From contig LSYV01000111.1 of the NCBI GenBank assembly GCA_001584585.1, forward strand, positions 208,187 to 220,535: a stretch of 12,349 nt of DNA. Direction: 5' to 3'. The notes under the pieces were generated by a model, which saw only the letters and a list, made by a program, of their open reading frames with translations, made no database searches and was not told where the DNA came from. Numbering within the stretch: position 1 is the stretch's first letter; every line of letters begins with the position of its first letter. Below are positions 1-10,000 of the stretch, in pieces. This DNA is from Gonium pectorale (lineage: Eukaryota; Chlorophyta; Chlorophyceae; Chlamydomonadales; Volvocaceae). Position numbers and translations under genes: made by a program.

Positions 1-723
1 GCACACGGGTGGAGGGGGAGGAGTGGGCGGGCGGGGCCTGCTGCCCCAGCGGCACCTTGATAACGGGTGCGCACATGCGGCGGTCCAGCAGCTTCTTGGA
101 CAGCAGCGTGTCGCGGACGGCCTCGCGGGCTCGGTCCACTTGGACCTGCGGCGGGTTGAGGGGTTGATGCGGCGGTGGGTTTGGGCAAGTGGGCGCGCGC
201 GCGGTGTGCTAGCCGTTCCGCTGGGTAACTGTGATTGTGCGTAGTGGGATCCAGGCCCCACGCGCCGCTCCGGAGAAACTCACGGCGCCGCGGGGGGCAC
301 CCCGACCCACCCACCCTCCTGCCGTGTCCCCTGCTGCACGCGGCCATCGCATGGAACCTGAAGTGATTCTATCGGGATTCGTGCTCCACGCGTCACTCCC
401 GATCGATTGAAATAGTCCGCGACGCCCGCGGGTGGCACCCTCGACCACATAAGCCCCCAGGATGCCTCCCCCTGCTGCGCACGGCAATGTGGAACTGAGG
501 CATTACCATCTCCTTCAAGTGCCGCGGTGTGATGTCGTCCTCGCCGTCCGACAGCTGGGCCCCCGGACCGAGCTTTGCCAGCAGCGCCGGCATGGACTGC
601 CGCCGCTGGCGCACCGACTCCATGGCATGGTGGATGGACGCCCGCCGCCGCGCCCGCCGAATGGCCTTGTCGACATCGTACACGGAGCCGTTGCTGGATG
701 ATGAGCTGCTTTCACCGCTGCTG
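1..723 (-). CDS. unidentified gene, internal exons, 3' end beyond window
   Basis: I do not recognise the protein. Two minus-strand exons read as real coding sequence. The first spans 723 down to 507. It follows an acceptor (ATTCAG) and encodes a Ser-rich start, then a basic stretch (KAIRRARRRAS), Arg-rich helices (MESVRQRRQSM) and an acidic patch (SDGEDD). It ends in a clean donor (ATG|GTAATG) in phase 0. After a 361-base intron (506-146), the second exon starts at 145 behind CCGCAG, in the same phase. It encodes REAVRDTLLSKKLLDRRM, then CAPVIKVPLGQQAPP, and stays open to the left edge, unless a weak donor near position 6 is used. There is no signal peptide or membrane segment in these exons. 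The charged, low-complexity composition suggests a cytosolic or nuclear regulatory protein, which is inference only. The gene is transcribed away from MSH2. Confidence 0.55.
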
Positions 724-901
724 CTGAATGAGAGTTGTGCTCTAGGATGGCTAGTGGAGTGAGGGCGGCAGGTTACAGCGGCACACCGTGTGGGATGGCA
801 ACCTCGGGGAGATACCAACAAGTCGCAGTGCCCCAGCCTCGTCAGCGCTCGCACTTAAGACGTGCCAATGACGCGGGTCTCTTCCGCCAGGTATCTCATA
901 C

Positions 902-1212
902 CTGGCGTCGGCCCCGGCCGCATGGTCCTCGGCGGGGCTGTGTAGCCCGTGGCACCGCTCGACACTGCCAGTTGCGCTAATGAGTGGATGTGTCCTAGCC
1001 ATACCTGGGGAACCAGCCAGGAGAGTGTTTCCAGTTGCGCCAGGTCGCCAAAACCGCCACCATACAGTGTCGAGCTTTCGCACGAGCTATGGCATTGCTC
1101 ATCTGACCTATTGATTGATAAACGCTTCGATGTATGGAAGGACACGCCCAAGTAATAATGAAGTAAGCCCACTCACCCATAGGATGGAAGCCAGCAGCGC
1201 CGACCCCTTCAT
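902..1212 (-). other. candidate upstream (5') exons of the minus-strand gene
   Basis: Three short minus-strand segments could be the 5' exons of the gene at 1-723. The first is 1212-1177: an ATG followed by MKGSALLASILW, then a strong donor (GTGAGT). The second is 1102-1005, behind GTCAG and ending CCCCAG|GTATGG. The third is 964-902, behind TGGCAG and ending GCCAG|GTATGA; it encodes ERCHGLHSPAEDHAAGADA. Their phases fit each other (0, 2, 2) and fit the exon at 723. Phase agreement alone has a fair chance of being accidental, and the second segment does not look strongly coding. The hydrophobic first exon could also be chance. Treat this as a model to test with transcripts. Confidence 0.25.
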
Positions 1213-2092
1213 TTGATATCAAAGGTGGACATGTCATGGAGGTCAACATGATGTGTTCGAGGTCTACGCCACGCCGACCATGCCAAAGCAAAGTACAAAA
1301 GCCTGTTGCGCCCTGGAAGGCGTATGTGACATTGATGACTGAAAATGTAAAGTGCAGTCTGGAGAATATATAGCTAAAGTTAACGCTATGGAGTTGTTCG
1401 GTTCTCACTCATGTCCGTACGTTCATGGTGAAACACGTGAAACACTGTAGACACTGTCTGCCACACAGCTGCGTGGATGGAGGGCTGGGAAGAGCGGATA
1501 TGGGGTACTGGTCGGGCAAGCTTTGGAGCAGGACAGAGCTGGCTAGGCCATCGTCATGGGCGGTGAGCCGTGCTGAGCGCCACATACACGTTGGCAGTCC
1601 CAGAAAAAGAACCCCGCCTGTTCCTCCGCCGCCCTGAGGCACTTCCATGTTCGGACCTGCAGAGATCTACATCATGGGGGCCAACAGGTTTGATAGCCGC
1701 TAACCACTGATGGACTGGTGGCAACGTCGACGCCGACGCTTAGCTGGTCACATTGACATCCCGGGTAACTCTACGGTGTCTGCACGTCTCCTTCGCCTGT
1801 CACGTCTTGCACACAGGCGTCCTACTGGAAACGTCGCGCGTTTGGGTGTGTCTGTCTGTGTTCCTACGTTCTGTTGTATCAATACCACGAAATGGCTCTC
1901 CGCACGGCAAGAGCTTGGAAACAATGGCACGGAAGTTTGGCGGCCCGCGTGGTCGCCTATAACGCAAACTGAACGTTAGTTAGTCCGCGATGCTGGGACC
2001 TTGGGTACATGGTGTCGTGCCGTTTCCTAGGATTCCACTCAGTGATTGACAGGTGCGCAACAGACAGAATTGAGGGAATCGTGGGAGAACAA

Positions 2093-2120
2093 GGGGGGGG
2101 GGGAGTAAGGGGGCGAGAGG
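2093..2120 (+). repeat. poly-G tract and G-rich stretch in the MSH2 upstream region
   Basis: Eleven consecutive G residues (2093-2103) are followed by a further run of five Gs and a GAGAGGAG segment. The stretch lies about 300 bases upstream of the MSH2 start codon on the coding strand. Homopolymers of this length are prone to slippage and to sequencing error. The nearby G-runs could also form a G-quadruplex. No function is shown by the sequence itself. Confidence 0.6.
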
Positions 2121-2321
2121 AGACGTGGCGGGTGTTTGTCGTAAGCGTACGGGAGTCAAGCATTCAAACGTTGCTCTGTAGATACCGCTGGATTTCGCTT
2201 TCGTTGTGTACCTTGCTGTATAGAGAACTGTTGTTGGGTAACCAGACTGTAGAAGGCGCGCGCCTTGGGAGGTTGGACACTCTCGCTTTGGCTGTCGACA
2301 GCGGACGTGCCCTGCGGCAGT

Positions 2322-2331
2322 GCTATAATTC
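2322..2331 (+). promoter_or_regulatory. possible TATA-like element upstream of MSH2
   Basis: GCTATAATTC lies about 85 bases before the MSH2 ATG, in an otherwise GC-rich local context, at a plausible distance for a core promoter with a short 5' UTR. Six-base AT motifs are common by chance, and many algal housekeeping genes lack a TATA box, so this is weak. Confidence 0.15.
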
Positions 2332-2412
2332 CTGAACTATACCTACTAGTTTGTTTGTTGGACTCGAGGCCTGAGTGGGCCTGTGTCTGAATCTCATTGG
2401 CGGGCAGAGACG

Positions 2413-4021
2413 ATGCCGCCAAAGCCAGTCGTCGACGATGGTGATGAGGAGGAGACCGAGGTGGCGCCGAAGGACCTGGACGACAAGTCGCTGCGCGCGT
2501 TCTTCAGCTTTTTCAAAACCCTCACCGAGGTGGGCCCTGCCCGCCGGCTCTGCGTGTGCTCGTTTGCAAGGAAAATTGCACAAGCGGCGTTGTTACCGCG
2601 TGTTGACGGCTAACCGGCCTCAACTGTTGCGTGGACAGGACCCCCACATAATCAGGTTCTTCGACCGCAAGGTGCGCCAACAGACGGGTTGAGGCGACTA
2701 GGCTTGAGCGCAGTGCAGCCTATGGTGGGACTGGTCTGTTAAGACGGGGCGTGGGATGTGTGTCGGGTGTCCACAGGGGCTTCCATCCCTAGTAGTCCGG
2801 AAGATCCGCCCCATCCCCCCTTCTACTGCGGCCTTTCTTTCTGCAGGTCCTAACCGTCCCTCGTGTCATCGCCCGCCTGACAGGGGTATTACTCCATCCA
2901 CGGCCAGGCTGCAAACCTAATAGCGCGCCAGTTCTACCGGACAACAGCTGTCGTTCGTGGTGCTGACAGCGGACTGCCCTACGTCAACGTGAACCGGTCC
3001 ATGTTCGAGACCATCCTGCGTGAGCTTCTCCTGGGGGGCACCGCACACGTGGTGGAGCTCTACGAGCAGGCCGGCACGGGCTGGAAGCTTGCCAGGTGCG
3101 GGGCCGCATCGGGTGCCGTAGCATCCTCCCTGGGCTCAGAGCGGGATTGTACGGGATGCAGCTTCTCACGCATGCATGCGGGGTATTCGCAACTTCGCGC
3201 GGAGCAGCTGGAAAGGGCGGTTCGGATAAGGGTCGTAAACGGCACACACGCTCCCCTCAGGTCGGCGACGCCCGGTAAACTGTCGGCCTTTGATGACGAG
3301 CTCTACCGTAACGCCGAGATGGCCGAGGTGCCGGTCGTGGCCGCCATCACGTTCACGGTTGCGGAGGGCCAGGCGACAGTGGTAAGCGCCGGCCCCCACC
3401 ATAGCGCCGAACCCCACGCATCAACGAATGAAGGCCTCTTCTGGGCAAAAGCACGTATGCTTGAACGCTAGTTACTTGTTCATGTGCGAGACGTCCTGCT
3501 CTCCATGCCCTGTCGCTCCGCTAGGGTCTGGGATATGTGGATTCCGCCTCCTGCCGCTTGGGCGCCAGCGAGCTGCTGCTGGACGACCAGCTGAGCGGGC
3601 TGGAGGCGGTGCTGGTGCAGCTGGGGGCGCGTGAGGTTGTGATCAACAAGGTGCGCCAGCCCGTCGATGGGAGGCAGCGTTGAAAGACTATCAGTATCAC
3701 AAGACACTGGTCTTGCTGCTTGGGTTTGCACAAGTCGAGGCTGCATTGCATGGCCGCCGCCCGAGATTACTAAGTACGCAAGATTCGCCCCTTTGTCGGC
3801 TGCCTTGATAAGACCTGTACGGAAGACATTGATGGTTTGGGTGTACCGCCATGTGGGTATGTGGGTGTTGAAACCTTCAGGATGCCAAGCAGCTGCTGGA
3901 CGCCGGGCAGCAGTCACGCTTCGATGGGCTGCTGGAGAGCGTGGGGCTCATGGCCACTGAGCGGCCGGCGGCACTGTTCAGCGTCAAGCACCTGGAGGGA
4001 GACCTGGCCAAGATCATCAAG
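2413..4021 (+). other. MSH2: MSH2 exons 1-6: mismatch-binding and connector domains
   Basis: These six exons encode roughly residues 1-250, covering MutS domain I and most of the connector domain II. Domain I is recognised by FFDRK followed by YYSIHG, the counterpart of the plant FFDRKDYYTAHG segment. Like other MSH2 proteins it lacks the Phe-x-Glu mismatch-stacking motif, which in eukaryotes is supplied by MSH6. The connector shows [17 protein letters not shown] and QLGAREVV in the family order. Exon 2 is only 33 nt. Before exon 3 there is a strong decoy acceptor at 2846 (TTTCTTTCTGCAG) that would break the frame. The correct one at 2883 has a good branch-point match (CTAAC at 2850). Confidence 0.85.
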
Positions 4022-7000
4022 GTACAGCGTCTGCCGTACGCCACAGTGCTGTCCTCGATAAAAGGCATGCTACTATAGCTCTCCCGGCTCGCGGGGGGTG
4101 CCTTCAAGTCGGTCAGCGCGTGAATGCCCTAACAGCATGAGGCTCTGCTGTGCCGTCCACAACGCATGCTATGGGCCCTCCAGCGTAGGGCTCACACAGG
4201 TGGAGATGCACTGGCTGCCTTTGCCCAGGCGCGTTGGACATCTATTTGTCGACACTTGGCAGCCCTATGGCAACCGCGTAGCATTGGCGAGCGCTAATAC
4301 CAACCCATGCTTGTGAACGACACGCGTGCATGCTGTAACCCGCAGGACGGGGCCGTTGAGAGGCACGGGGACGTGCTGGAGCGCCGCACGGCCTGCGCGG
4401 CGCTGGCGGCAGTCATCTCGTACGCGGAGGTGATGGCGGAGGCCAGCAGCGGCAACGGCGGGCGTTACGTATTGTCGCTGTACAACCCCGGCTGCTACAT
4501 GCGGCTGGACGCCACGGCGCAGCGCGCGCTCAACGTGCTGCCTACGCGACAGGTGTGGCCGCTTGAGGCGTTGTGGGGACAGAGTGAAACAAGCGCAGGG
4601 GTTCCAATGAAATGCCCAGGCCTCCATATGTGTCCTTCAGGATTGGGATGAGGAATGGCGTTTCTAAAGACATAAATAAACGTTTATTGTTAGAAACCGT
4701 TTTGCAACGAGCCGGGGTACGCTGACTTCCAGGCGAATCATGGCTGATCTCCTGGCACATGGCGCCTGTCTCCCATCCAGGATGCGAACACCACCTTCAG
4801 CCTTTACGGCCTTCTCAACCGCTGCCGTACCGCTATGGGCAAGCGGCGCCTCAAGGTCGGTCTTGAGCCCCGTGCATTGGACACGGTGCTCACCATGTCA
4901 TGGACATGAAGCGCAAACCTACTTACAAGAGTCGTATCGGAGCGCTGTGTGCTTGACGGGCTGAGCTATGGTAGCATGCATGGTACAGCAGCCCAGGCGC
5001 TTGACTTTAAGCATCTGGATCGACGGATTTGACCTACAGTGCTTCAGCGCCGGTTTAGCATCCAAGCGAAATACAGTCCCGGACATGTATGGACGGAACC
5101 GACTGAAACGTGTGTCGGGCTCTGCCTGGTACCCTCTAATGCTCGCTTCCAGCACGGATCCGGAAGAGGGCGGGACGGGCTGTCCGGACATTGATAGGTG
5201 GCTCCCTAGTCAAGCTGTGGTTGCACCGCTGTGCCTTTAGCTGTGATCGGCGGCTTCCCGTCCCAGGCCCAAGTACTTCACTTGCAATGCAGAACTTGAC
5301 AGGTCAGTAGAGCTGAGGTCCGTTTCCGAACCCGATGTCTCGCCCCCCTGCACTCCAGTCCTGGCTGAAGCAGCCCCTAGTGGATCTGGCAGCCATATCC
5401 GAGCGCCACGACGCGGTTGAAGCATTCGTGGGCGATGCTGAGCTTCGGCAGCGGCTACGGGACCAGCATTTCCGAGGTACGTTTACTAAGCTAGGAGTCG
5501 ACCAAGAGTGACTAAGATGGCCGTCAGCCTTGCCTGTCGTGCCACTAAAGGCGGAGCTGCTGAGGACGCATCCTTTCTAAACCCGAACTCCGCATGCAGG
5601 CCTTCCCGACGTTGAGCGGCTCACGCGCAAGCTGCAGTCACGCCGCATCAAGCTGCAGGAGCTGCATCAGCTCTATCGTGCCTCTGCGCGGCTGCCCCTT
5701 ATCGAGGAGGCGCTTCGCTGCCACGAGGGCCCGCACGCGGCAGGGCTTGTGGAAAGGTGTGCGGAGGGGCAGCTAGGCTGCTCAGGACCAAGGCCGGACC
5801 AAGATTCGGGCACGCATGCAATAGAGTTCTAGAACGGAACTCCGCGTGGGTTCGTGCACACTGCGTTTTTACCACAGTAACCTGCATTCAATAGCGTCCC
5901 CAGCCGAAAACCACAATGACGTCGCACGTCGTCGTCACCATTTGTTTGGATGCAGGTATGCAGAGCCGCTGGCGCAGCACCACGACGCGGAGCACCTGCA
6001 GCGCTTCGAGGAGCTGCTCGAGGTGCGGCTTTCTCTACGCAGGGCCGGTATCAAATGCATGCTCCTTTCTTGTCTGCAGGAATGGCCCATCCCGCAGCAA
6101 TCCCGCTGCATGCGTGCTTGCTGCAACCGCCAGCTTGTTGCTGGTGGGCGCCACGTGTACACTGTGATGCGCGGAGGTCACGCCCCATTCTGGCCTTGCC
6201 TTCCAACAGACCGCCCTGGACCTGGAGCGGCTCCCCGAGGAGTACCTTATCTCACCGTCGTACAACCAAGAGCTGGGAGCACTGGCGGATGCCAAAGCGG
6301 GGCTTGAGGAGGAAATCAACGACCTGGCGCAGGTACGGTGCGGCGTGATGTGGGGGTACGGTGATCTACGGTGGATACCGTAAAGCGGCCTCCATGGGAG
6401 TCCTGGAGAGATGCAGTTACAAACTGGCCCTTGTGTTTCGTACATGACGGGTGCGGTTCGATGGACACCGAGGCGGGCTTTCGGAGGGCATGTTCAATGG
6501 GCCGGCCCAGTGTTTCTATGGTTAAAAGCTGTGGAAAAGAGGCAAGATTTACTGTGGCCGTTTGTTTGGCTACTCGTTGAGAGTTTTGGGCCTGCTGTAC
6601 GCTAGGTTACTTGCGTTATGCTCGTGACCGGACTGTTGTGCCTCAGCTCAGCAATTCCGGAAACCCTGAAAAAGCTGACTAGCTCTGCTAGTCACTGCAC
6701 GCTTCTCATTACTGGGGTTATTGCCCTCAGGCCGCTGCGTCCGACCTCAACCTGGTCCTGGACAAGACCATCAAGCTGGAGTGGCATCGCGCCGCCAACG
6801 TGCGCACGCGCTGCCTCCGGATCACGCAGAAGGAGGAGAAAAACGTCCGCAACAAGCTGCAGGCAAAGTAAGTGCAGGCAGTCGGTGGCGGCGCTGCACG
6901 GGCTGACCTGCGGTGCTGCCGTAACAAAACCTGAAGGGCAAGAGTACTGTTCGTCGACCATCTTCTGAAGGGCTTAGGGTGACATGGGTGGTAATCAGGC

Positions 7001-10000
7001 AGTCCGTAACTATCCTACCGACGCAGCTTTACATCCCTTTCCAACCCCAATCCTCGTGTACCTCAGGTACATTGTGATTGAGACGCGCAAGGACGGTACC
7101 AAGTTCACCAACCGCGCTCTGCGAGACGCAGCGGAGCGGCTGAACGCCGCCTCCTCGCAGTACGAGGCGATGCAGGCCGAGCTGGTTGAGCAGGTGGGGA
7201 CGAATTCAATTTGCGGCCGCCCCACCTTCGGCTGCACTGCACTACAACTCTGTATGTCAGACTACTTGCAGGGCGTGTACGGTCTGGTCTCTGAAGTGTC
7301 GGCGGCACAGCCCAGCAGCATCCTTCCCTCGAAGTGGTATCAGTGCTTCCTACAACTTGTGCCCTCGGTCACCTGTTGCGCTTCCCCCAGCTCGTGGGTG
7401 TGGCGGCCACATTCGTGGAGGTGTGGGAGGCGGTGGGCGGCGTGCTGGCGGAGCTCGACGTGCTGCTCAGCTTTGCGGAGGCGGCCGTTGTGGCACCAGT
7501 GCCGTACGTACGGTAAGGCCCGGGGGGTGACGTGCGTGCGTTTATGCAGAGCCCGGTCGTGAGCGCAGGGCGGCTGCTTGTCTCTTCCAGGAGACTAGCA
7601 GGACGGTTGATTCGTGCGGTTGTTCAGAGTGCAGCTGAATCCAACCATCTGCGCTGTTCCTTGCAGGCCCGAAATGCTGGGCGCAGACGAGGGTGTTATC
7701 GAGCTCAAAGAATGCAGGTAATGCGACAGCGGTCAGGAAGACGGTCGATCGTATCCTGCTAGTAAGAAATCCCACCGTGCCCCGGTTTCGTTTGCTTGGG
7801 ATCTAGACCTTGCTGGCAGAGGCAACCGTTCCTGTTCAGCTCTGCGTTGACAGGCCCGCTCCCCTGCTCTTGATGTCTTGCCCCTCGCTGGCTGCGCCAT
7901 CACGTCCCAAGGCACCCGAACGTCGAGGTGCAGGTACGCTGCATGGCGGGGTTGATGTTGGCAGGCAGGCTGACGCTCCAGGTATAGCGGTTACATGCAT
8001 GCGTTACGGACGGGCCGCGATCCTCACTATCCAGCACAATGCTCCCAGATATGACGCGGCGTGTGCACCTGTGTATGTTTCACGGCTTCCCCGTGTAACA
8101 AGCCTGTGCGGGGACGGTCGTCAGTACCGCCGTCAGTGTCAGTGAGTCCCTGCCTCCACCGTCCTCGTGCCGTTGCCCCCCCCCCACACACACATACACA
8201 CACTCACACACCCCAGGACGGCGTGAACTTTATCGCCAACGACTGCGTGCTGCAGCGCGGCGAGACCTGGTTCCAGATCATCACGGGTCCCAACATGGGC
8301 GGGAAGTCAACCTACATCCGGCAGGTGAGGTGCCCTAGGGTTCAGGCACAGCAGCGGCCTGGCGACGAACGAATACCCGGATCAGATTGGCCGGAGCAGG
8401 CGCATGGTGCTATCAACAGAAGTTCTACTGCATGCTCCGTCAAGTCTCCGCGTGCAGCACCTTCACCTCTTGCATGCGGGACACCACCCGTATGTTTAAG
8501 GGCCCTTGGCTTGCCTGCAGGTGGGCGTGTCGGTCCTGCTGGCCCAGGTCGGCGCCTTCGTGCCGTGCGCCTCGGCCCGCATCTCGGTGCGCGACTCCAT
8601 TTTCTGCCGCGTGGGAGCCGGCGACTGCCAGATGCGGGGCGTGTCCACCTTCATGGCGGAGATGCTCGAGACGGCGGCCATCCTACGGGTGCGTTCCCTT
8701 GAATCCAAGCTGCTTGATCCGCATGGACCCCCCTGCAGAGCTCTGCCGCCGGCGGCACAGCTTTGCAACTACGGATATGCAGCGGGGTACGCACGTTGTT
8801 TGTGACCCGTAGCTCACGACCAGCAGTTCCGTACTTAACAGTAGTCATCTTATTCGCCACCGCAGGGCGCCACGAGCCACTCCCTGGTCATCATCGACGA
8901 GCTGGGGCGCGGGACGTCCACATATGACGGTTTTGGCCTGGCCTGGGCCATCAGCGAGCACCTCGCAGGGCCGGACGTGGGCGCGCCGACGCTCTTTGCG
9001 ACGCACTTCCACGAGCTCACGGAGTTGACGGCAGCTGTGGGCGTGAAGAACATGCAGGCGTGTAGAGGCGGGGTGGGCAGCTGATAGCAGGATTTCAGGA
9101 TCCTAGGATCATGCTAGGTCGCAATCCGCGCACAAAGGCTGCGACGCAGAAGGCGGCCGCTACAGGCTGAGCGTCATGCAGAGCTGGGGGCACCGTGTCC
9201 GTTAACATATCCTCACGCTCACGCTCCAAGAGCCTGACCCATCCAGCCTCCTTTGCCCTCGCAGGCTGCGGCCGTCATCGACCCCGCGACGCACCGCCTC
9301 ACCATGCTCTACTCCATCCGCGAGGGGGCGTGCGATCAGTCGTTCGGGGTACACGTGGCCGAGAGCGCCGGCTTCCCGCCTCAGGTGCGCCCGCCATGGA
9401 TCACCAATGCCCCGTGTTGTCCATGGATTGAACGTGGAGAGCCTAACGCGTGCTCTACTCTTGGCCCTGGAGCCGTTCTCAAATTGACACACCCATGCAT
9501 CAGGTGATCGCCATGGCGAACGAACGGCTGAAGCAGCTGGAGGCGGGCCAGGCGCGGGTAAGCCACTGGGTGCGTGGGGAAACGCAATAACGGCCCGCGG
9601 GTGACGTCGGGTGGGGGGTTAGAAATAAGTCCTTGCCTTGATCCTGTGCCCCTGCAGGTACGGGACCCCGCCGCAAAGCGGCAACGCACTGCCGGTGGCT
9701 CGGTACCCGCCACGACCGCAGCTGATAGGCAGGAGGCAGACATTAAGGAGCTCCAGGTGGGCACTGTTATGTGCATGACAGTACTGGCAGTTAACTGATG
9801 TGGTCACTTTCTCGTTAGGCGAATGCCATCAGTAACGCGGATCCACAACCGAATATCGATCTGCCAACTTCCAACTTAACCCGCCAGGCCTTTATCCAAG
9901 GCTTCTCGAAGCTGCCGCTGGACGGGATGGGCCCAACGGACGCAGTCGCCGCAGTGGACAACCTCTTGCGAGCCCTGCCGCCGCGGCTGCTTGAGGCGGC

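Larger units (their letters stand above)
1213..2412. other. divergent intergenic region between the minus-strand gene and MSH2
   Basis: About 1.2 kb separate the possible start of the minus-strand gene from the MSH2 start codon. The base composition is visibly less GC-rich than the exons, and no open frame on either strand shows exon-like codon use or splice borders. It should contain both promoters and both 5' UTRs. Visible items are a G-homopolymer at 2093-2103 and an AT-rich TATAAT-like motif at 2324. I see no tRNA, transposon end or long repeat here. Confidence 0.5.
4346..7193 (+). other. MSH2: MSH2 exons 7-14: lever and clamp domains
   Basis: These eight exons encode roughly residues 251-587, the alpha-helical core (lever) interrupted by the DNA clamp. 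Recognisable family segments in order are [45 protein letters not shown], a charged helical stretch ending FEELLE, ISPSYN, then [13 protein letters not shown] and [15 protein letters not shown]. The last two match plant MSH2 nearly residue for residue across the intron 13 junction, fixing the phase-2 splice at 6867/7067. Exon phases at each border agree with an open frame. Confidence 0.88.
7391..9384 (+). other. MSH2: MSH2 exons 15-21: ATPase domain
   Basis: These exons encode about residues 588-848, the end of the lever and the ABC-type ATPase that dimerises with MSH6 or MSH3. Exon 18 (8217-8324) carries Walker A at 8286-8312 with the catalytic-site Lys at residue 682. Exon 19 carries [10 protein letters not shown] and the STFMAEM signature. 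Exon 20 carries Walker B with Asp755-Glu756, the D-loop GRGTSTYDG and the switch His in ATHFHEL. Exon 21 carries [17 protein letters not shown], also highly conserved. No key residue is altered, so ATP binding and hydrolysis are expected. Confidence 0.93.

Noticed and set aside
2847..2883. A stronger-looking acceptor for MSH2 exon 3 at 2846
   Set aside because: It would add 37 bases and break the frame into GYYSIHG. The acceptor at 2883 keeps it and has a CTAAC branch-point candidate.
3480..3917. A 145-codon minus-strand frame opposite MSH2 exons 5 and 6
   Set aside because: It is the complement of well-supported exons and their intron. High GC content makes antisense frames open by default.
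4968..5240. A 90-codon open frame in MSH2 intron 8
   Set aside because: No homology that I recognise and no splice borders. MSH2 protein continuity across the intron (GKRRLK-SWLKQPL) is exact without it.
6676..6694. 8-bp hairpin near the intron 12 acceptor as a regulatory RNA element
   Set aside because: Too short to separate from chance, and no partner motif or conservation data are available.
8094..8098. Intronic TGTAA in intron 17 (another lies at 4334-4338) as a premature poly(A) site
   Set aside because: The pentamer is expected several times by chance in a 7.6-kb gene, and no supporting sequence was seen.
9099..9110. 12-bp palindrome GATCCTAGGATC in intron 20
   Set aside because: A single short palindrome with no flanking structure. 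Such palindromes occur by chance.
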